DNA from: Desulfobaccales bacterium
GTDB lineage: Bacteria > Desulfobacterota > Desulfobaccia > Desulfobaccales > 0-14-0-80-60-11
Direction of reading: 5' to 3'
Length of the DNA: 64,000 nucleotides
Assembly (NCBI GenBank): GCA_041648175.1
Contig: JBAZPO010000008.1
Span: 123,480-187,479, forward strand
Shown: positions 8,062 through 16,554 of the stretch, piece after piece
Layout of the letters: every line of letters starts with the position of its first letter
How positions within the stretch are numbered: position 1 is the stretch's first letter
Position numbers and translations under genes: made by a program
Notes under the pieces: generated by a model
What the model was told of the DNA's origin: nothing
What the model saw: the letters and a program-made list of their open reading frames with translations, nothing else
Database searches by the model: none

Positions 8062-8865
8062 ATGAAGAAAATGATCTACAGGCATTCGGCATTAAATTTG
8101 TCGGCTATATTAACCCTGATATTTTGCTTGACTCTTATTGCTTGTGCCGACGATGCAGACCTTGCCAAGCTATTTCAAGAGCGCGGCGTCGAGGGGACCA
8201 TTATTATTTCTTCTCTGGACGGTAAATTCAGCTATATCCATAATGCTGAACGTTCCCAACGGAGATTCGTACCGGCTTCGACCTTCAAAATTCTGAATAC
8301 CCTTATCGCACTGCAGGAAGGAGCTGTCAAAAGTGAAAAGGAAGTAATCAAGTGGGATAAAGAAGATAAGGGATTTGAGGCATGGAACCAAGACCAGACC
8401 CTGGAGACAGCTTTCACCTTGTCATGTATCTGGTATTATCAGGAACTGGCCAGGCGCATCGGCAATGAAAAATATTTGCTTCACCTGAAGCACGTTGGGT
8501 ATGGAAACGGGAAGACCGGCCCTGATATAACCACCTTCTGGTTAGAAGGGAATTTAATGATATCCCCCCAGGAGCAAATCAATTTTCTCGAGAAGCTCTA
8601 CAGCGAGGAACTTCCCTACGAAAAGCCCCATATGCAATTGGTGAAGCGGCTTATGATTGTTGAGGACCAGCCCCGATATATCATCAGAGCCAAGACCGGT
8701 TGGGCAAGGGGTATTAACCCTCAGCAGGGGTGGTATGTGGGCTATGCTGAGACTAATGGACAGGTCTGGTTCTTTGCCACTAACCTTGAGATCAGGAAGA
8801 AAGGAGATGAAGCCTTCAGGAAAGAGATAACCATGGGGGCTTTAAAGGCCAAAGGCATCATATGA
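8062..8865 (+). CDS. class D (OXA-type) beta-lactamase lipoprotein
   Basis: Penicillin-binding-fold serine hydrolase; the class D signature set is complete. Signal peptide with lipobox LIAC (Cys 28) implies a lipid-anchored envelope protein. Active-site STFK is at 73-76 (nucleophile Ser 73, carboxylatable Lys 76), the second motif is SCI at 121-123 where most class D enzymes have S-x-V, YGN is at 147-149, FWLEG at 159-163 and KTG at 211-213. Length 267 is normal. It follows holA by 61 bp with a weak AAGG site and may be co-transcribed. No resistance-gene mobile element is visible around it, so it looks chromosomal. Activity on beta-lactams is likely by family but not proved by sequence. Confidence 0.88.
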   Translation: MKKMIYRHSALNLSAILTLIFCLTLIACADDADLAKLFQERGVEGTIIISSLDGKFSYIHNAERSQRRFVPASTFKILNTLIALQEGAVKSEKEVIKWDKEDKGFEAWNQDQTLETAFTLSCIWYYQELARRIGNEKYLLHLKHVGYGNGKTGPDITTFWLEGNLMISPQEQINFLEKLYSEELPYEKPHMQLVKRLMIVEDQPRYIIRAKTGWARGINPQQGWYVGYAETNGQVWFFATNLEIRKKGDEAFRKEITMGALKAKGII

Positions 8866-8966
8866 TCCTCTGGACGCGACTCGACCTCCTGGTCGCGAGG
8901 CGGCGCAGAGCATTACCAATAATGGGGGGGACACCAGGGTCCGAATGCGGACCACTTAAGATTGAC

Positions 8967-8993
8967 AAAAGAGGAGCGGCATAACCGCCCCTT
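8967..8993 (-). terminator. rho-independent terminator of rpsT
   Basis: Read on the minus strand, AGGGGCGG pairs with CCGCTCCT (one wobble) around a 5-nt loop and is followed by CTTTTG. It lies 20-45 bp past the rpsT stop codon, as expected for that monocistronic gene. Confidence 0.6.
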
Positions 8994-9015
8994 TCTGTCT
9001 TAATCCCGGTTCAAC

Positions 9016-9294
9016 TCAGGCAGGGGTTGAGAGGGCGTTGACCTGCCGGGTGAGGCGGGAAATCTTGCGAGCCGCGGTCCGCCAGTGCAGGGTGCCCTTG
9101 CTGGCTACCCGAGCGAGCACCGGGATGGCGGCCGTCAAGGCCGTCTGGGCCTCTGCCGCATTCTTTTGGGCCACTGCCTGGCGCACCTGGCGCACCACGT
9201 TTTTGACCCGGGTTTTGCGGCTCTGGTTTTGCAGCCGCCGCTTTTCGTTCTGTCGTGCCCGCTTCATGGCGGATATATGTCTAGCCAATGTCAT
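9016..9294 (-). CDS. rpsT: 30S ribosomal protein S20
   Basis: Primary 16S rRNA-binding protein of the small subunit. 92 residues, basic and helical, with the hallmark KRARQNEKRRLQNQSRKTRVKN region and the C-terminal GTLHWRTAARKISRLTRQV segment. The first residues MTLARHISAMKRARQN align with the usual MANIKSAKKRIRQN start. It converges on the holA/beta-lactamase operon; holA and rpsT adjacency is typical of proteobacteria. Confidence 0.95.
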   Translation of the reverse strand: MTLARHISAMKRARQNEKRRLQNQSRKTRVKNVVRQVRQAVAQKNAAEAQTALTAAIPVLARVASKGTLHWRTAARKISRLTRQVNALSTPA

Positions 9295-9350
9295 CCTCCG
9301 AATTTAGTGCCTTATAAATGTCACCCAAGAACGCCTTTTTGTCAAGGGCG

Positions 9351-9914
9351 TCAGCTTTCCTGGTACTCCCGGAAAAATCCCCAAAAATAACTCAGCCCTG
9401 AAGCCAGGGTGGCAATGAGGGCCAGCCATAATAAGGCCATGCCCAACTCGTGGAAATCCACTCCGACGTACGGATAATGCAAAATCAAGGCCGTCAGCGC
9501 CGCCATTTGCAGCAAGGTTTTGGCCTTGCCCCAGCGGTCCGGGGACAGGAAAATGCCCTCTGTGGCTGCCAAGCCCCTCAGGCCGGTGACCGCCAGTTCC
9601 CGCCCGATAATCAAAAAAGCCATCCAGGCCGGCACCCGTTCCAGAGGGATCAACATGATCAGGGCCACCGAAACCAGGAGCTTGTCGGCCAAGGGGTCCA
9701 TAAACTTGCCCAAGCGGCTTACCAAGCGGTGGCGCCGGGCCAAAAAGCCGTCCAGAAAATCCGTGGCTCCTGCCAGCATAAAACAGAAGGCCCCCAAAAA
9801 ACTGGCCCAGGGGCCGTCAAAGCACAGAAGCAGCATCACCACGGGCACAGCCGCGATGCGGGCTCCGGTGAGCATATTGGGGGTGGCCCAGTTATTGAAG
9901 TCTACCTGGCTCAT
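9351..9914 (-). CDS. pgsA: CDP-diacylglycerol-glycerol-3-phosphate 3-phosphatidyltransferase
   Basis: Integral membrane enzyme that makes phosphatidylglycerophosphate, the committed step to phosphatidylglycerol and cardiolipin. The CDP-alcohol phosphotransferase motif D-G-x2-A-R-x8-G-x3-D-x3-D is present as DGFLAR...GKFMDPLAD, preceded by ATDFLD. There are about five hydrophobic segments in 187 residues, the usual size. The opening NNWATPNMLTGARIAAVP is typical of PgsA. It begins 2 bp after the transaldolase stop codon. Confidence 0.93.
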   Translation of the reverse strand: MSQVDFNNWATPNMLTGARIAAVPVVMLLLCFDGPWASFLGAFCFMLAGATDFLDGFLARRHRLVSRLGKFMDPLADKLLVSVALIMLIPLERVPAWMAFLIIGRELAVTGLRGLAATEGIFLSPDRWGKAKTLLQMAALTALILHYPYVGVDFHELGMALLWLALIATLASGLSYFWGFFREYQES

Positions 9915-9915
9915 T

Positions 9916-10575
9916 TCAGGACTTGCGGGCGCGCTCCCAATCTGCCAAGAATTTTTGTAAGCCGATGTCCGTCAACGGATGTTTCATGAGCTGCATGAGC
10001 ACCCCGTAGGGCACCGTGGCGATATCAGCCCCGGCCAGGGCGCCGTCCAGGACATGCAAGGGATGGCGCACCGAAGCCACGATGATTTCAGTATCAAAAC
10101 CGTAATTTTCAAAAATGGTGATGATCTGCTCGACAATCTCCATGCCCCGGTGACTGATATCATCCAGGCGGCCGATAAAGGGGCTGACGTAAGCCGCGCC
10201 CGCCTTGGCGGCCAGCAGGGCCTGGAGCGGCTGAAAAATCAAGGTGACATTGACATTGATGTCTTCTGCCGCCAATATCCGGGTGGCCTTGAGGCCGTCT
10301 TCGGTCATGGGGACTTTGACCGCCACCCACTCATGGATCTTAGCCAGTTCACGGGCTTCCGCCACCATGGCGCCGGCCTCGGTGGCCACAACTTCGGCGC
10401 TCACCGGACCCTGCACCAACTCGCAGATGGTGCGGATATGCTCTTTAAACTGCTCTTTGGTGCCAATGCCGATTTTGGCGCAGAGGCTGGGATTGGTGGT
10501 AACGCCATCCACCAGGCCCAGGCTATGGGCTGCGCGAATCTCGTCCAGATTGGCGGTATCAATAAAGAATTTCAT
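9916..10575 (-). CDS. tal: transaldolase / fructose-6-phosphate aldolase family
   Basis: Small (219-residue) transaldolase of the bacterial FSA/TAL subgroup, which moves dihydroxyacetone units in the non-oxidative pentose phosphate pathway. Seen: N-terminal MKFFIDTANLDEIR, GVTTNPSL, the Schiff-base lysine in AVKVPMTEDGLKA, NVTLIFQPLQALLAA and YVSPFIGRLDD. It is complete and starts at ATG 10575. Short proteins of this type are mostly transaldolases rather than true F6P aldolases, but the sequence does not settle this. It lies directly upstream of pgsA. Confidence 0.93.
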   Translation of the reverse strand: MKFFIDTANLDEIRAAHSLGLVDGVTTNPSLCAKIGIGTKEQFKEHIRTICELVQGPVSAEVVATEAGAMVAEARELAKIHEWVAVKVPMTEDGLKATRILAAEDINVNVTLIFQPLQALLAAKAGAAYVSPFIGRLDDISHRGMEIVEQIITIFENYGFDTEIIVASVRHPLHVLDGALAGADIATVPYGVLMQLMKHPLTDIGLQKFLADWERARKS

Positions 10576-10601
10576 AAAAGACCTCTTACTATATCATAAT
10601 G

Positions 10602-10862
10602 TCAACTTTTGCCACCACTCACGAAGCGTTTTAAACAGCCTTCGGAACAGAAAAAATACGTTTTGCCGTCCTTTTGGGTCTTGAGGGCTTCCCGCCTGGG
10701 GATGAAGGTCTTGCAGACCGGGTCCTGGACCAGGACATCCGGCTCCCTTTCTCTTTCCAGAGGCTTAGGCGCCTGGGGCCAAAGGCCCAGGGAGCCGGCC
10801 ACCTTTTTAATGGCCCAATAACCCAGATATCCCAGGCCCAAACCCAAAAGTAGACGGAACAT
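10602..10862 (-). CDS. small membrane protein with TRASH/YHS-type metal-binding domain (PP0621-like)
   Basis: 86 residues: an N-terminal hydrophobic segment (LLLGLGLGYLGYWAIKKVAG), a short charged linker and a C-terminal DPVCKTFIPRREAL...KTYFFCSEGCLKRF domain. The DPVC...FCSEGC cysteine arrangement matches the TRASH/YHS fold thought to bind a metal ion, and the overall plan matches the PP0621 family. Role unknown. It sits between folK (12 bp upstream) and the transaldolase gene. Confidence 0.7.
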   Translation of the reverse strand: MFRLLLGLGLGYLGYWAIKKVAGSLGLWPQAPKPLEREREPDVLVQDPVCKTFIPRREALKTQKDGKTYFFCSEGCLKRFVSGGKS

Positions 10863-10873
10863 CAGTCGGGTCC

Positions 10874-11407
10874 TTAATCGTGCGCGATAGGTTGCAGTTT
10901 CGTTAAGTCCGCGGCATCGAGTTTGGCCAGAAGGTCCCCGGCACTCTTGCCCAACACCGGATGCCAGGCCCGGGGGGCAATCTCCGCCAGGGGGGCCAGC
11001 ACGAACACCCGGCGATGCATCTCCGGATGAGGCACCACCAGCTTAGGGGTAAAGATCACTTCCCCATTATATAACAGCAGGTCCAGGTCGATGACCCGGG
11101 GGCCCCAGCGTTCGCCCCGCACGCGCCCCATGTCTACCTCAATCTGCTGCAACAACCGCAGCAGTTCTTCCGGCCCCAAGCGGGTGCGCACCCGGGCCAC
11201 GGCATTAATATACCAGGGCTGATTTTCCGGCCCCAGCGGCGGGTTCCGGTAGAAGGTGGAAACCCGGGTCACTTCCACTTCGTAAGCCAGGTTCAGGCGC
11301 TCCAGGGCCTCATGTAACTGCTCCTCAGGGTCGCCCAGGTTAGCACCCAGCCCCAAGTAAGCGATAACCGGAGTCCGTTCGGTGATGGCGGCAATTCCCA
11401 AAGGCAT
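10874..11407 (-). CDS. folK: 2-amino-4-hydroxy-6-hydroxymethyldihydropteridine pyrophosphokinase
   Basis: Transfers pyrophosphate from ATP to hydroxymethyl-dihydropterin in folate synthesis. 177 residues with AYLGLGANLGDPEEQL, VTRVSTFYRNPPLGPENQPWYINAVARV, the ERWGPRVIDLDLLLYNGEVI signature (the conserved Arg and two Asp) and VVPHPEMHRRVFVLAPLAEIAP. Complete. It is followed closely by the TRASH-domain gene and is preceded by an SGNH hydrolase gene 14 bp away. Confidence 0.95.
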   Translation of the reverse strand: MPLGIAAITERTPVIAYLGLGANLGDPEEQLHEALERLNLAYEVEVTRVSTFYRNPPLGPENQPWYINAVARVRTRLGPEELLRLLQQIEVDMGRVRGERWGPRVIDLDLLLYNGEVIFTPKLVVPHPEMHRRVFVLAPLAEIAPRAWHPVLGKSAGDLLAKLDAADLTKLQPIAHD

Positions 11408-11421
11408 ACGTATATACTATC

Positions 11422-12618
11422 CTATTTCTCTTGAATGGCTAAAGGGTTTTTGACCGGAGGCGTGATTACGGGGATTAACTGGGCCGCAATTTGAGCGGCC
11501 ACTAACCGGGAGCCTTGATCATTGTAATGGGCCACGTCACAGATATTTTCTTTAACCGGGGCAATCACTCGGGCCAGGTCGATGACCACCACCCCGTTTT
11601 TAGCCCCCACCTCCCGGATGGATTGATTGAGCCGTTCAAAGGCGCTCTTAAAGTCCGCATAGGTAATCCCCTGGCTGTCCTCCAGGTTGTGCATCATCTT
11701 TTTGATCAGGGGATCGGGGTTATCCGTCAAGCGGCTGGCCTGGGTCATGAGGACCGGCGTGATCCCCCGGGCCCGGCAAATATTGATGAAGGTTTGCAGG
11801 TTTAGCGTAAATTCCCTGACGAGCAGGTCCTGGTCGATGGTGATTTTCTGGCCCCGGACGTTTAAGAATTCATCGCCTTTGCCCTTCCGGTCGGAATGGA
11901 AGATGCCCTTGGTGGCCCGGGCGAGGTTGGGAAAGGTCAGGTCCCGCACCGTATAGAATATCTGCCGCAGGTCCTGGCCCACGGTTTTAAAATTCGGCAG
12001 TTTTTCCTGAATGGGCGACCGGGAGGGATTGGTGTTCCAATAGGTTTTTTCGTACATCAGGATGGCCAGGTCGTTGATGTTCTCCATCAGCACGACGATG
12101 TCGGGCCTGAGGTTAACCACTTTGTTCAGCAAAATATTGAGGCAGTGCAAGGTATTATTGCCGCTGCGCCCGGCATTGTATGCGTTGACCTTGAGATGCG
12201 TCTGTTCTTCGATGAGCCGCCCCGCCAGATACGGGAACCGCAAATTTTCGTCGACGTAGACACATTCGGTGGTGGAACCGCCCAAAAAGGCGATGGTCAG
12301 GTCGGGGTGGTCGTGAATTTTGGCGGGCATGATGAAGCCCTGGCGATCCACCCGCAGTATATAGGGTTTTTGCGTCAGGCCATCGGACATCCGCATGGCG
12401 CTGGCGTCAGGTATCAGGATGTTCCGGTATAACGGATTGAACTCTCTGAGTTTAATAGACCGCTTGATGCCGGCGAGATTGATCTCGTCATGGGTGCGGC
12501 TGGCCAGGATCTTTTCGGCCACCACGGCCAGACCAGAGATGGCCACCAGTATAATGAGAACAATGACCTTCTTGGGGTTTCTTTCCAGCCAGTTTTTGCG
12601 GTTTGAGGCGTTATCCAT
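11422..12618 (-). CDS. membrane-anchored SGNH/GDSL hydrolase-like protein
   Basis: 398 residues with one N-terminal transmembrane helix (about residues 17-36, VIVLIILVAISGLAVVAEKIL) and a large outer domain. SGNH blocks are visible: LGGSTTECVYVDE (block I, Ser after GG), NAGRSGNNTLHCLN (block II Gly), VVLMENINDLA (block III Asn) and DVAHYNDQGSRLVA (block V Asp and His). This fold removes or transfers acyl groups, often acetyl, on sugars or exopolysaccharide. The specific substrate is unknown. It does not look functionally tied to folK, which it precedes by 14 bp. Confidence 0.75.
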   Translation of the reverse strand: MDNASNRKNWLERNPKKVIVLIILVAISGLAVVAEKILASRTHDEINLAGIKRSIKLREFNPLYRNILIPDASAMRMSDGLTQKPYILRVDRQGFIMPAKIHDHPDLTIAFLGGSTTECVYVDENLRFPYLAGRLIEEQTHLKVNAYNAGRSGNNTLHCLNILLNKVVNLRPDIVVLMENINDLAILMYEKTYWNTNPSRSPIQEKLPNFKTVGQDLRQIFYTVRDLTFPNLARATKGIFHSDRKGKGDEFLNVRGQKITIDQDLLVREFTLNLQTFINICRARGITPVLMTQASRLTDNPDPLIKKMMHNLEDSQGITYADFKSAFERLNQSIREVGAKNGVVVIDLARVIAPVKENICDVAHYNDQGSRLVAAQIAAQLIPVITPPVKNPLAIQEK

Positions 12619-12648
12619 AATTTATGGGAAACAGGTTGTACTCCTGCT

Positions 12649-12765
12649 TTATTTAAGGTTGTGCTCCACCCGCTCTTTATCTTTAAGGAGATAGGCCAAC
12701 AATTCCCGGGCAAAGGGCGAGGCCAGATGGAGAAAGGTGAGTTCGGTTCGAAAAGCAGGAGGCAT
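12649..12765 (-). CDS. small 38-residue ORF upstream of the SGNH gene
   Basis: ATG 12765 to TAA 12649 encodes MPPAFRTELTFLHLASPFA and ends with RELLAYLLKDKERVEHNLK. It lies 30 bp upstream of the SGNH hydrolase start on the same strand, so it could be a leader peptide, a small protein, or the 3' remnant of a lost gene. No family recognised. Confidence 0.25.
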   Translation of the reverse strand: MPPAFRTELTFLHLASPFARELLAYLLKDKERVEHNLK

Positions 12766-12896
12766 CTAATACCTTAATGGCCTAACTTTAGACAACAGGG
12801 TCGGAGACAAGAGTTTGGGGGAAGAAGGGTATTGTTATGAGGGGACGGACTCGTTGGGAAAAAGCCCGTTTCCCCCGTGCCAGCCTCATTATGCTC

Positions 12897-14066
12897 CTAT
12901 CCCAGCTTCGCCAGGCGGGCCAGGGCCTCTTTCAGGCGCTCTTTGGGGACCGTCAGGGCCAGTCGCACGTAACCTTCACCCGGCGTCCCCAGGCCGTTGC
13001 CGGGAATGGTAACGATCCCGGCCTTCTCCAGCAGATGGGTGGTGAACGCCATGGAGGTGAAGCCCGGTGGGACCGTCAGCCATACGTAAAACGTGGCTTT
13101 AGGGGGCTCCACGTCATAGCCCAATTTTTTCAAGCCGCCCACCAGGATATCCCGGCGTTCCTGGAGAATGGCGCAATTTTCCCGGACGCAGCTCTGGTCC
13201 GAATCCAGGGCGGCAATCCCGGCAAACTGGATGGCATCGAAGGCCCCTGAATCGATATTGCTCTTGATCTTGCCCAGGGCTGCCAGCACTGCCGCGTTGC
13301 CCACCGCCATTCCCAAGCGCCAGCCGGTCATGTTGTAAGTCTTGGAGAGAGAGTGGAATTCGATGCCGATCTCTTTGGCGCCGGGCACTTCCAGGAAACT
13401 GGGGGGCTTATACCCGTCGTAGGCCAGTTCAGTGTAAGCCGCGTCGTGGACCGCGATGATCTTATATTCGTTGCAAAAATCCACGACCTTGGCGAAAAAC
13501 GCACTGTCTGCCACCGCTGCGGTGGGGTTGTTGGGATAGTTGAAGAACAGGGCCTTGGCATCCCGGGCAATCAGCGGTGGTATGTGGTCCAAATCCGGCA
13601 GGAAATTGGTTTCTCGGGTCAAGGGCAGGAAGTGGCAATAGCCACCGGCGAACAGGGTGCCCATCTGATAGACCGGGTAGCCCGGCGAGGTCATGAGATT
13701 GATGTCCTCGGGGTTGTTAATCCCTAAAGGCAGGTGGGCAATGCCTTCTTTGGAGCCAATGAGGGTGAGGACTTCGCTGGCGGGGTCCAGGTCCACCGCG
13801 AAACGCCCCTGATACCAGCGGGCCACGGCCTCCCGGAAATCGTTCATCCCGGAGTAGGCCGGGTAGTGGTGGGTTTTGGGGTCCTGCACCATCTCGATCA
13901 TCTTATCGACGATGAACCGGGGTGTGGGCAGGTCCGGGTCGCCTACGCCCAGGTCAATGATATCCACTCCCCGAGCCTTGACTTCGGCCTTCTTGTCGTC
14001 GATGGCTTTAAAGAGATAGGGCGGAATCAGGCCCAGGCGCGCCGCGGGTTCAATAAAATCCGTCAT
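12897..14066 (-). CDS. dapL: LL-diaminopimelate aminotransferase
   Basis: PLP enzyme that converts tetrahydrodipicolinate directly to LL-diaminopimelate, bypassing the succinylase steps. 389 residues; fold-type I aminotransferase features include DLGVGDPDLPTP, YPNNPTAAVA, HDAAYTELAYDGYKPPS and the Schiff-base lysine in SLSKTYNMTGWRLG. These spellings and the location at the end of the lysine cluster (lysA, dapF, dapA, dapB) support DapL over a generic aminotransferase. No dapD, dapC or dapE is seen in the cluster, which fits. It starts directly after the FAH hydrolase stop codon. Confidence 0.9.
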   Translation of the reverse strand: MTDFIEPAARLGLIPPYLFKAIDDKKAEVKARGVDIIDLGVGDPDLPTPRFIVDKMIEMVQDPKTHHYPAYSGMNDFREAVARWYQGRFAVDLDPASEVLTLIGSKEGIAHLPLGINNPEDINLMTSPGYPVYQMGTLFAGGYCHFLPLTRETNFLPDLDHIPPLIARDAKALFFNYPNNPTAAVADSAFFAKVVDFCNEYKIIAVHDAAYTELAYDGYKPPSFLEVPGAKEIGIEFHSLSKTYNMTGWRLGMAVGNAAVLAALGKIKSNIDSGAFDAIQFAGIAALDSDQSCVRENCAILQERRDILVGGLKKLGYDVEPPKATFYVWLTVPPGFTSMAFTTHLLEKAGIVTIPGNGLGTPGEGYVRLALTVPKERLKEALARLAKLG

Positions 14067-14843
14067 TTAGGGTGCCCTTTCTGCAACAATACGATTTTTC
14101 AGGGTGCCGATACCTTCCACCCGAATTTCGACCACGTCGCCAGGCTGCATGGGGCCGATCCCCGACGGCGTGCCGGTGGCGATGACGTCGCCGGGCAAAA
14201 GGGTCATGATGCGTGAAATGAACGATACTTGAGCGGCCACCCCGAAGATCATGTTTTTGGTGCTAGAATGCTGGCGGCGTTCCCCATTCAGGTAAGCCTC
14301 CACCGTGAGGTTGTCCGGGTCGGGAATCGTTGTTTCGATCCAGGGGCCTAGGGGCGCGAAGGTATCAAAACTCTTGGACCGGGTGAACTGCCCGTCTTTT
14401 TTCTGCAAGTCCCGGGCGGTGACGTCGTTGATGCAGGTAAACCCCAGGATGTAGTCCCAAGCTTCTTCTTCCCGCACGTGACGGCAGGTGCGCCCGATGA
14501 CCACGGCCAGTTCCGCCTCATAATCCATCCGCCGGGACATGGCCGGAAAGACGATGTCATCGTCGGGCCCAATTACCGCGCTGGCAGGTTTCAGGAAGAT
14601 CAAGGGCTCATCCGGGATGGGGTGGCCGAACTCTAAGGCGTGGTCGCGATAATTTAGCCCCAAGGCCACGATTTTGCTGGGTTCGCAGGGCGCCAGCAGC
14701 TTGACCGCCGGCAGGGACATAATTTCCCCGACCGTATTGTTCAGCCCGCCATCATAAGGAGTGCTCCATAAGACGTCGATTTTCTCCCCCTCCAAGATGC
14801 CGTGACCGGTGCGGCCCGTCAGTTCAAAACGTACAATGCGCAT
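14067..14843 (-). CDS. fumarylacetoacetate hydrolase family protein
   Basis: 258 residues of the FAH/FAHD1 fold: an N-terminal cap region followed by VALGLNYRDHALEFG, EPLIFLKPASAVIGPDDDI, the metal ligands in MDYEAELAVVIGRTCRHV, and the Asp of CINDVTARDLQ. Family members are hydrolases, isomerases or decarboxylases of 2-oxo acids, such as oxaloacetate decarboxylase. It is in the lysine operon between the GT-C-like gene and dapL. Its neighbours suggest, but do not show, handling of an oxo-acid by-product. Confidence 0.88.
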   Translation of the reverse strand: MRIVRFELTGRTGHGILEGEKIDVLWSTPYDGGLNNTVGEIMSLPAVKLLAPCEPSKIVALGLNYRDHALEFGHPIPDEPLIFLKPASAVIGPDDDIVFPAMSRRMDYEAELAVVIGRTCRHVREEEAWDYILGFTCINDVTARDLQKKDGQFTRSKSFDTFAPLGPWIETTIPDPDNLTVEAYLNGERRQHSSTKNMIFGVAAQVSFISRIMTLLPGDVIATGTPSGIGPMQPGDVVEIRVEGIGTLKNRIVAERAP

Positions 14844-14868
14844 CTATTTTGATACCTTTGCAATAAAA

Positions 14869-16545
14869 TTAATTCCCGACCTTCTTTTGGCTGATGAATC
14901 CAGTCGTTTGTCCGGCAGGAGTGAATATTTTTATTTGCATGTTCATTTTGTCCATATTATGTCTATCAATCATGTTAGCTCCCGAGTCATATTGATACGC
15001 CTTAAAATTCATAAAAGAAGGTTTTGATTGCAATAAATGATAATTATCATTTGGATTAAATATATAGTGTTTAGTTAATTCATTAACAATATATATAGTA
15101 CCACCAAAGTTACTGCCAACCTCTATGATATTATAATAAGAATTGATCGGCTTTCCATGAATATCAGTACATATTAATTCAGATCCTTTTGGCATTACAG
15201 GCCAACTATCATCAAACTCAAGAACATTTCCCACTCCATTTAATTTATTCTCTTTGATTAATTGCCATAAAATATCCCTGGGATACGAATACGAATTATA
15301 ATTTATGAAGCTAAACCAAAAGTTCCCGATAAAAATAATTGAAATTAAACATAATATCAATTGACTTTTTCTTGTTACCTTAGTTAATGTTTCATTTATT
15401 GAATATATGGATAGAATACAAATAAATGGGACGTACTGATGTAATAACCTACCATAGAAAACCATTTTGTGGAAAAAATATCCCGTACTTGCGTAGACTA
15501 AATACATTCCTATAAGCCCAATACCCAATAAACTTATAAGCGAATATTGTTTGAAGGTTTTATTTTTGAATCGATAAAGCGTTATGCTAATAAAAACCAA
15601 CAAGCCTATTAATAATATTATCCCGGTTAATCCCTCAACTTCAATAAAATATTTAAATAAGTAAGCAAATGATTCTTCAAATGAACCTTGCGTTATTGTC
15701 TTAGATAAACCTATTGCATCCAATATATATGACTTCCCTACAAGTCTAGCAATCTTTTCACATAAAATTAAACACAGAATGCTTCCTAAAATATAATAAC
15801 CTGCATAATAAATCTTCTTAAAAATATTTTCTTTGGAAATTTTATTAAATAATAATATAAATAACCCAACAATTAATAAGGGAAAATACCCAGGATAGAC
15901 TAATAATCCAAACAAAGAACACATCCCAATAATTAATGATTTTGTGTACGATAAGTTATCTTCTTCAGTATATAAAGCAATTTTATAAATCACTATATAT
16001 AAAATTAAAAGGCCCATATCATATGGTAATGCATGCCTAAGATATAGGTAAGAGTTTGTCAATGTACTAAACAACAACACACTAACCAAAGCCAAAAAAC
16101 TGTCTTTTAATAATAAATTAGATAATTTATAATGGACTATAAGTATAAGACAATAAATTAAAAAATTAAAAATGAACAGTGGATAAGAGTTTTTTCTTTC
16201 ATAGTAGTTTATTTTAAATATACGAGCAGTAACATACTGTATCGCATTTGGAATAATTTTTATTATCGCATCTGCCGGTCTTCCCTGTGTAGAAAAGATT
16301 TCCTTCATTGCAGCATCTATCTTTAATTCTGATAGGTGTTGCACAACTCTTCCTGATTGACAATAGCGAATTTCATCAGGGAAAGCTAAGAATCCAGTCC
16401 CAATTAAATTTAATTTACTTAGTGTAATCAAGACTATACTAGTGATCAGTAAATATTTTAGCGCCTGTTGGCCATAGTCACGCGCCAAAACGAGGAGTGT
16501 AGATTCATTTTTGTTAAATGATAAATTATTAGCCACGTATTTCAT
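14869..16545 (-). CDS. AT-rich multi-pass membrane protein, GT-C glycosyltransferase-like
   Basis: 558 residues with roughly 10-12 hydrophobic helices. The first external loop after helix 1 carries FPDEIRYCQSGR, an acidic pair in the place where GT-C enzymes (ArnT/PMT type) have their catalytic aspartate; the C-terminal 130 residues are soluble and probably periplasmic. This suggests a transferase using polyprenyl-phosphate sugars, but the family match is loose. The gene is strikingly AT-rich (about 30% G+C by eye) against GC-rich neighbours, with Ile/Lys/Asn codons dominated by A and T. It sits in the same direction between dapB (9 bp after dapB stop) and the FAH gene, so it probably was acquired by transfer into the lysine operon. 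Confidence 0.65.
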   Translation of the reverse strand: MKYVANNLSFNKNESTLLVLARDYGQQALKYLLITSIVLITLSKLNLIGTGFLAFPDEIRYCQSGRVVQHLSELKIDAAMKEIFSTQGRPADAIIKIIPNAIQYVTARIFKINYYERKNSYPLFIFNFLIYCLILIVHYKLSNLLLKDSFLALVSVLLFSTLTNSYLYLRHALPYDMGLLILYIVIYKIALYTEEDNLSYTKSLIIGMCSLFGLLVYPGYFPLLIVGLFILLFNKISKENIFKKIYYAGYYILGSILCLILCEKIARLVGKSYILDAIGLSKTITQGSFEESFAYLFKYFIEVEGLTGIILLIGLLVFISITLYRFKNKTFKQYSLISLLGIGLIGMYLVYASTGYFFHKMVFYGRLLHQYVPFICILSIYSINETLTKVTRKSQLILCLISIIFIGNFWFSFINYNSYSYPRDILWQLIKENKLNGVGNVLEFDDSWPVMPKGSELICTDIHGKPINSYYNIIEVGSNFGGTIYIVNELTKHYIFNPNDNYHLLQSKPSFMNFKAYQYDSGANMIDRHNMDKMNMQIKIFTPAGQTTGFISQKKVGN

Positions 16546-16554
16546 TGTCTATGC

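Noticed and set aside
7376..8062. 228-codon plus-strand frame inside holA
   Set aside because: Alternative frame of holA, Gly/Pro/Ala-rich; its stop coincides with the beta-lactamase start by chance.
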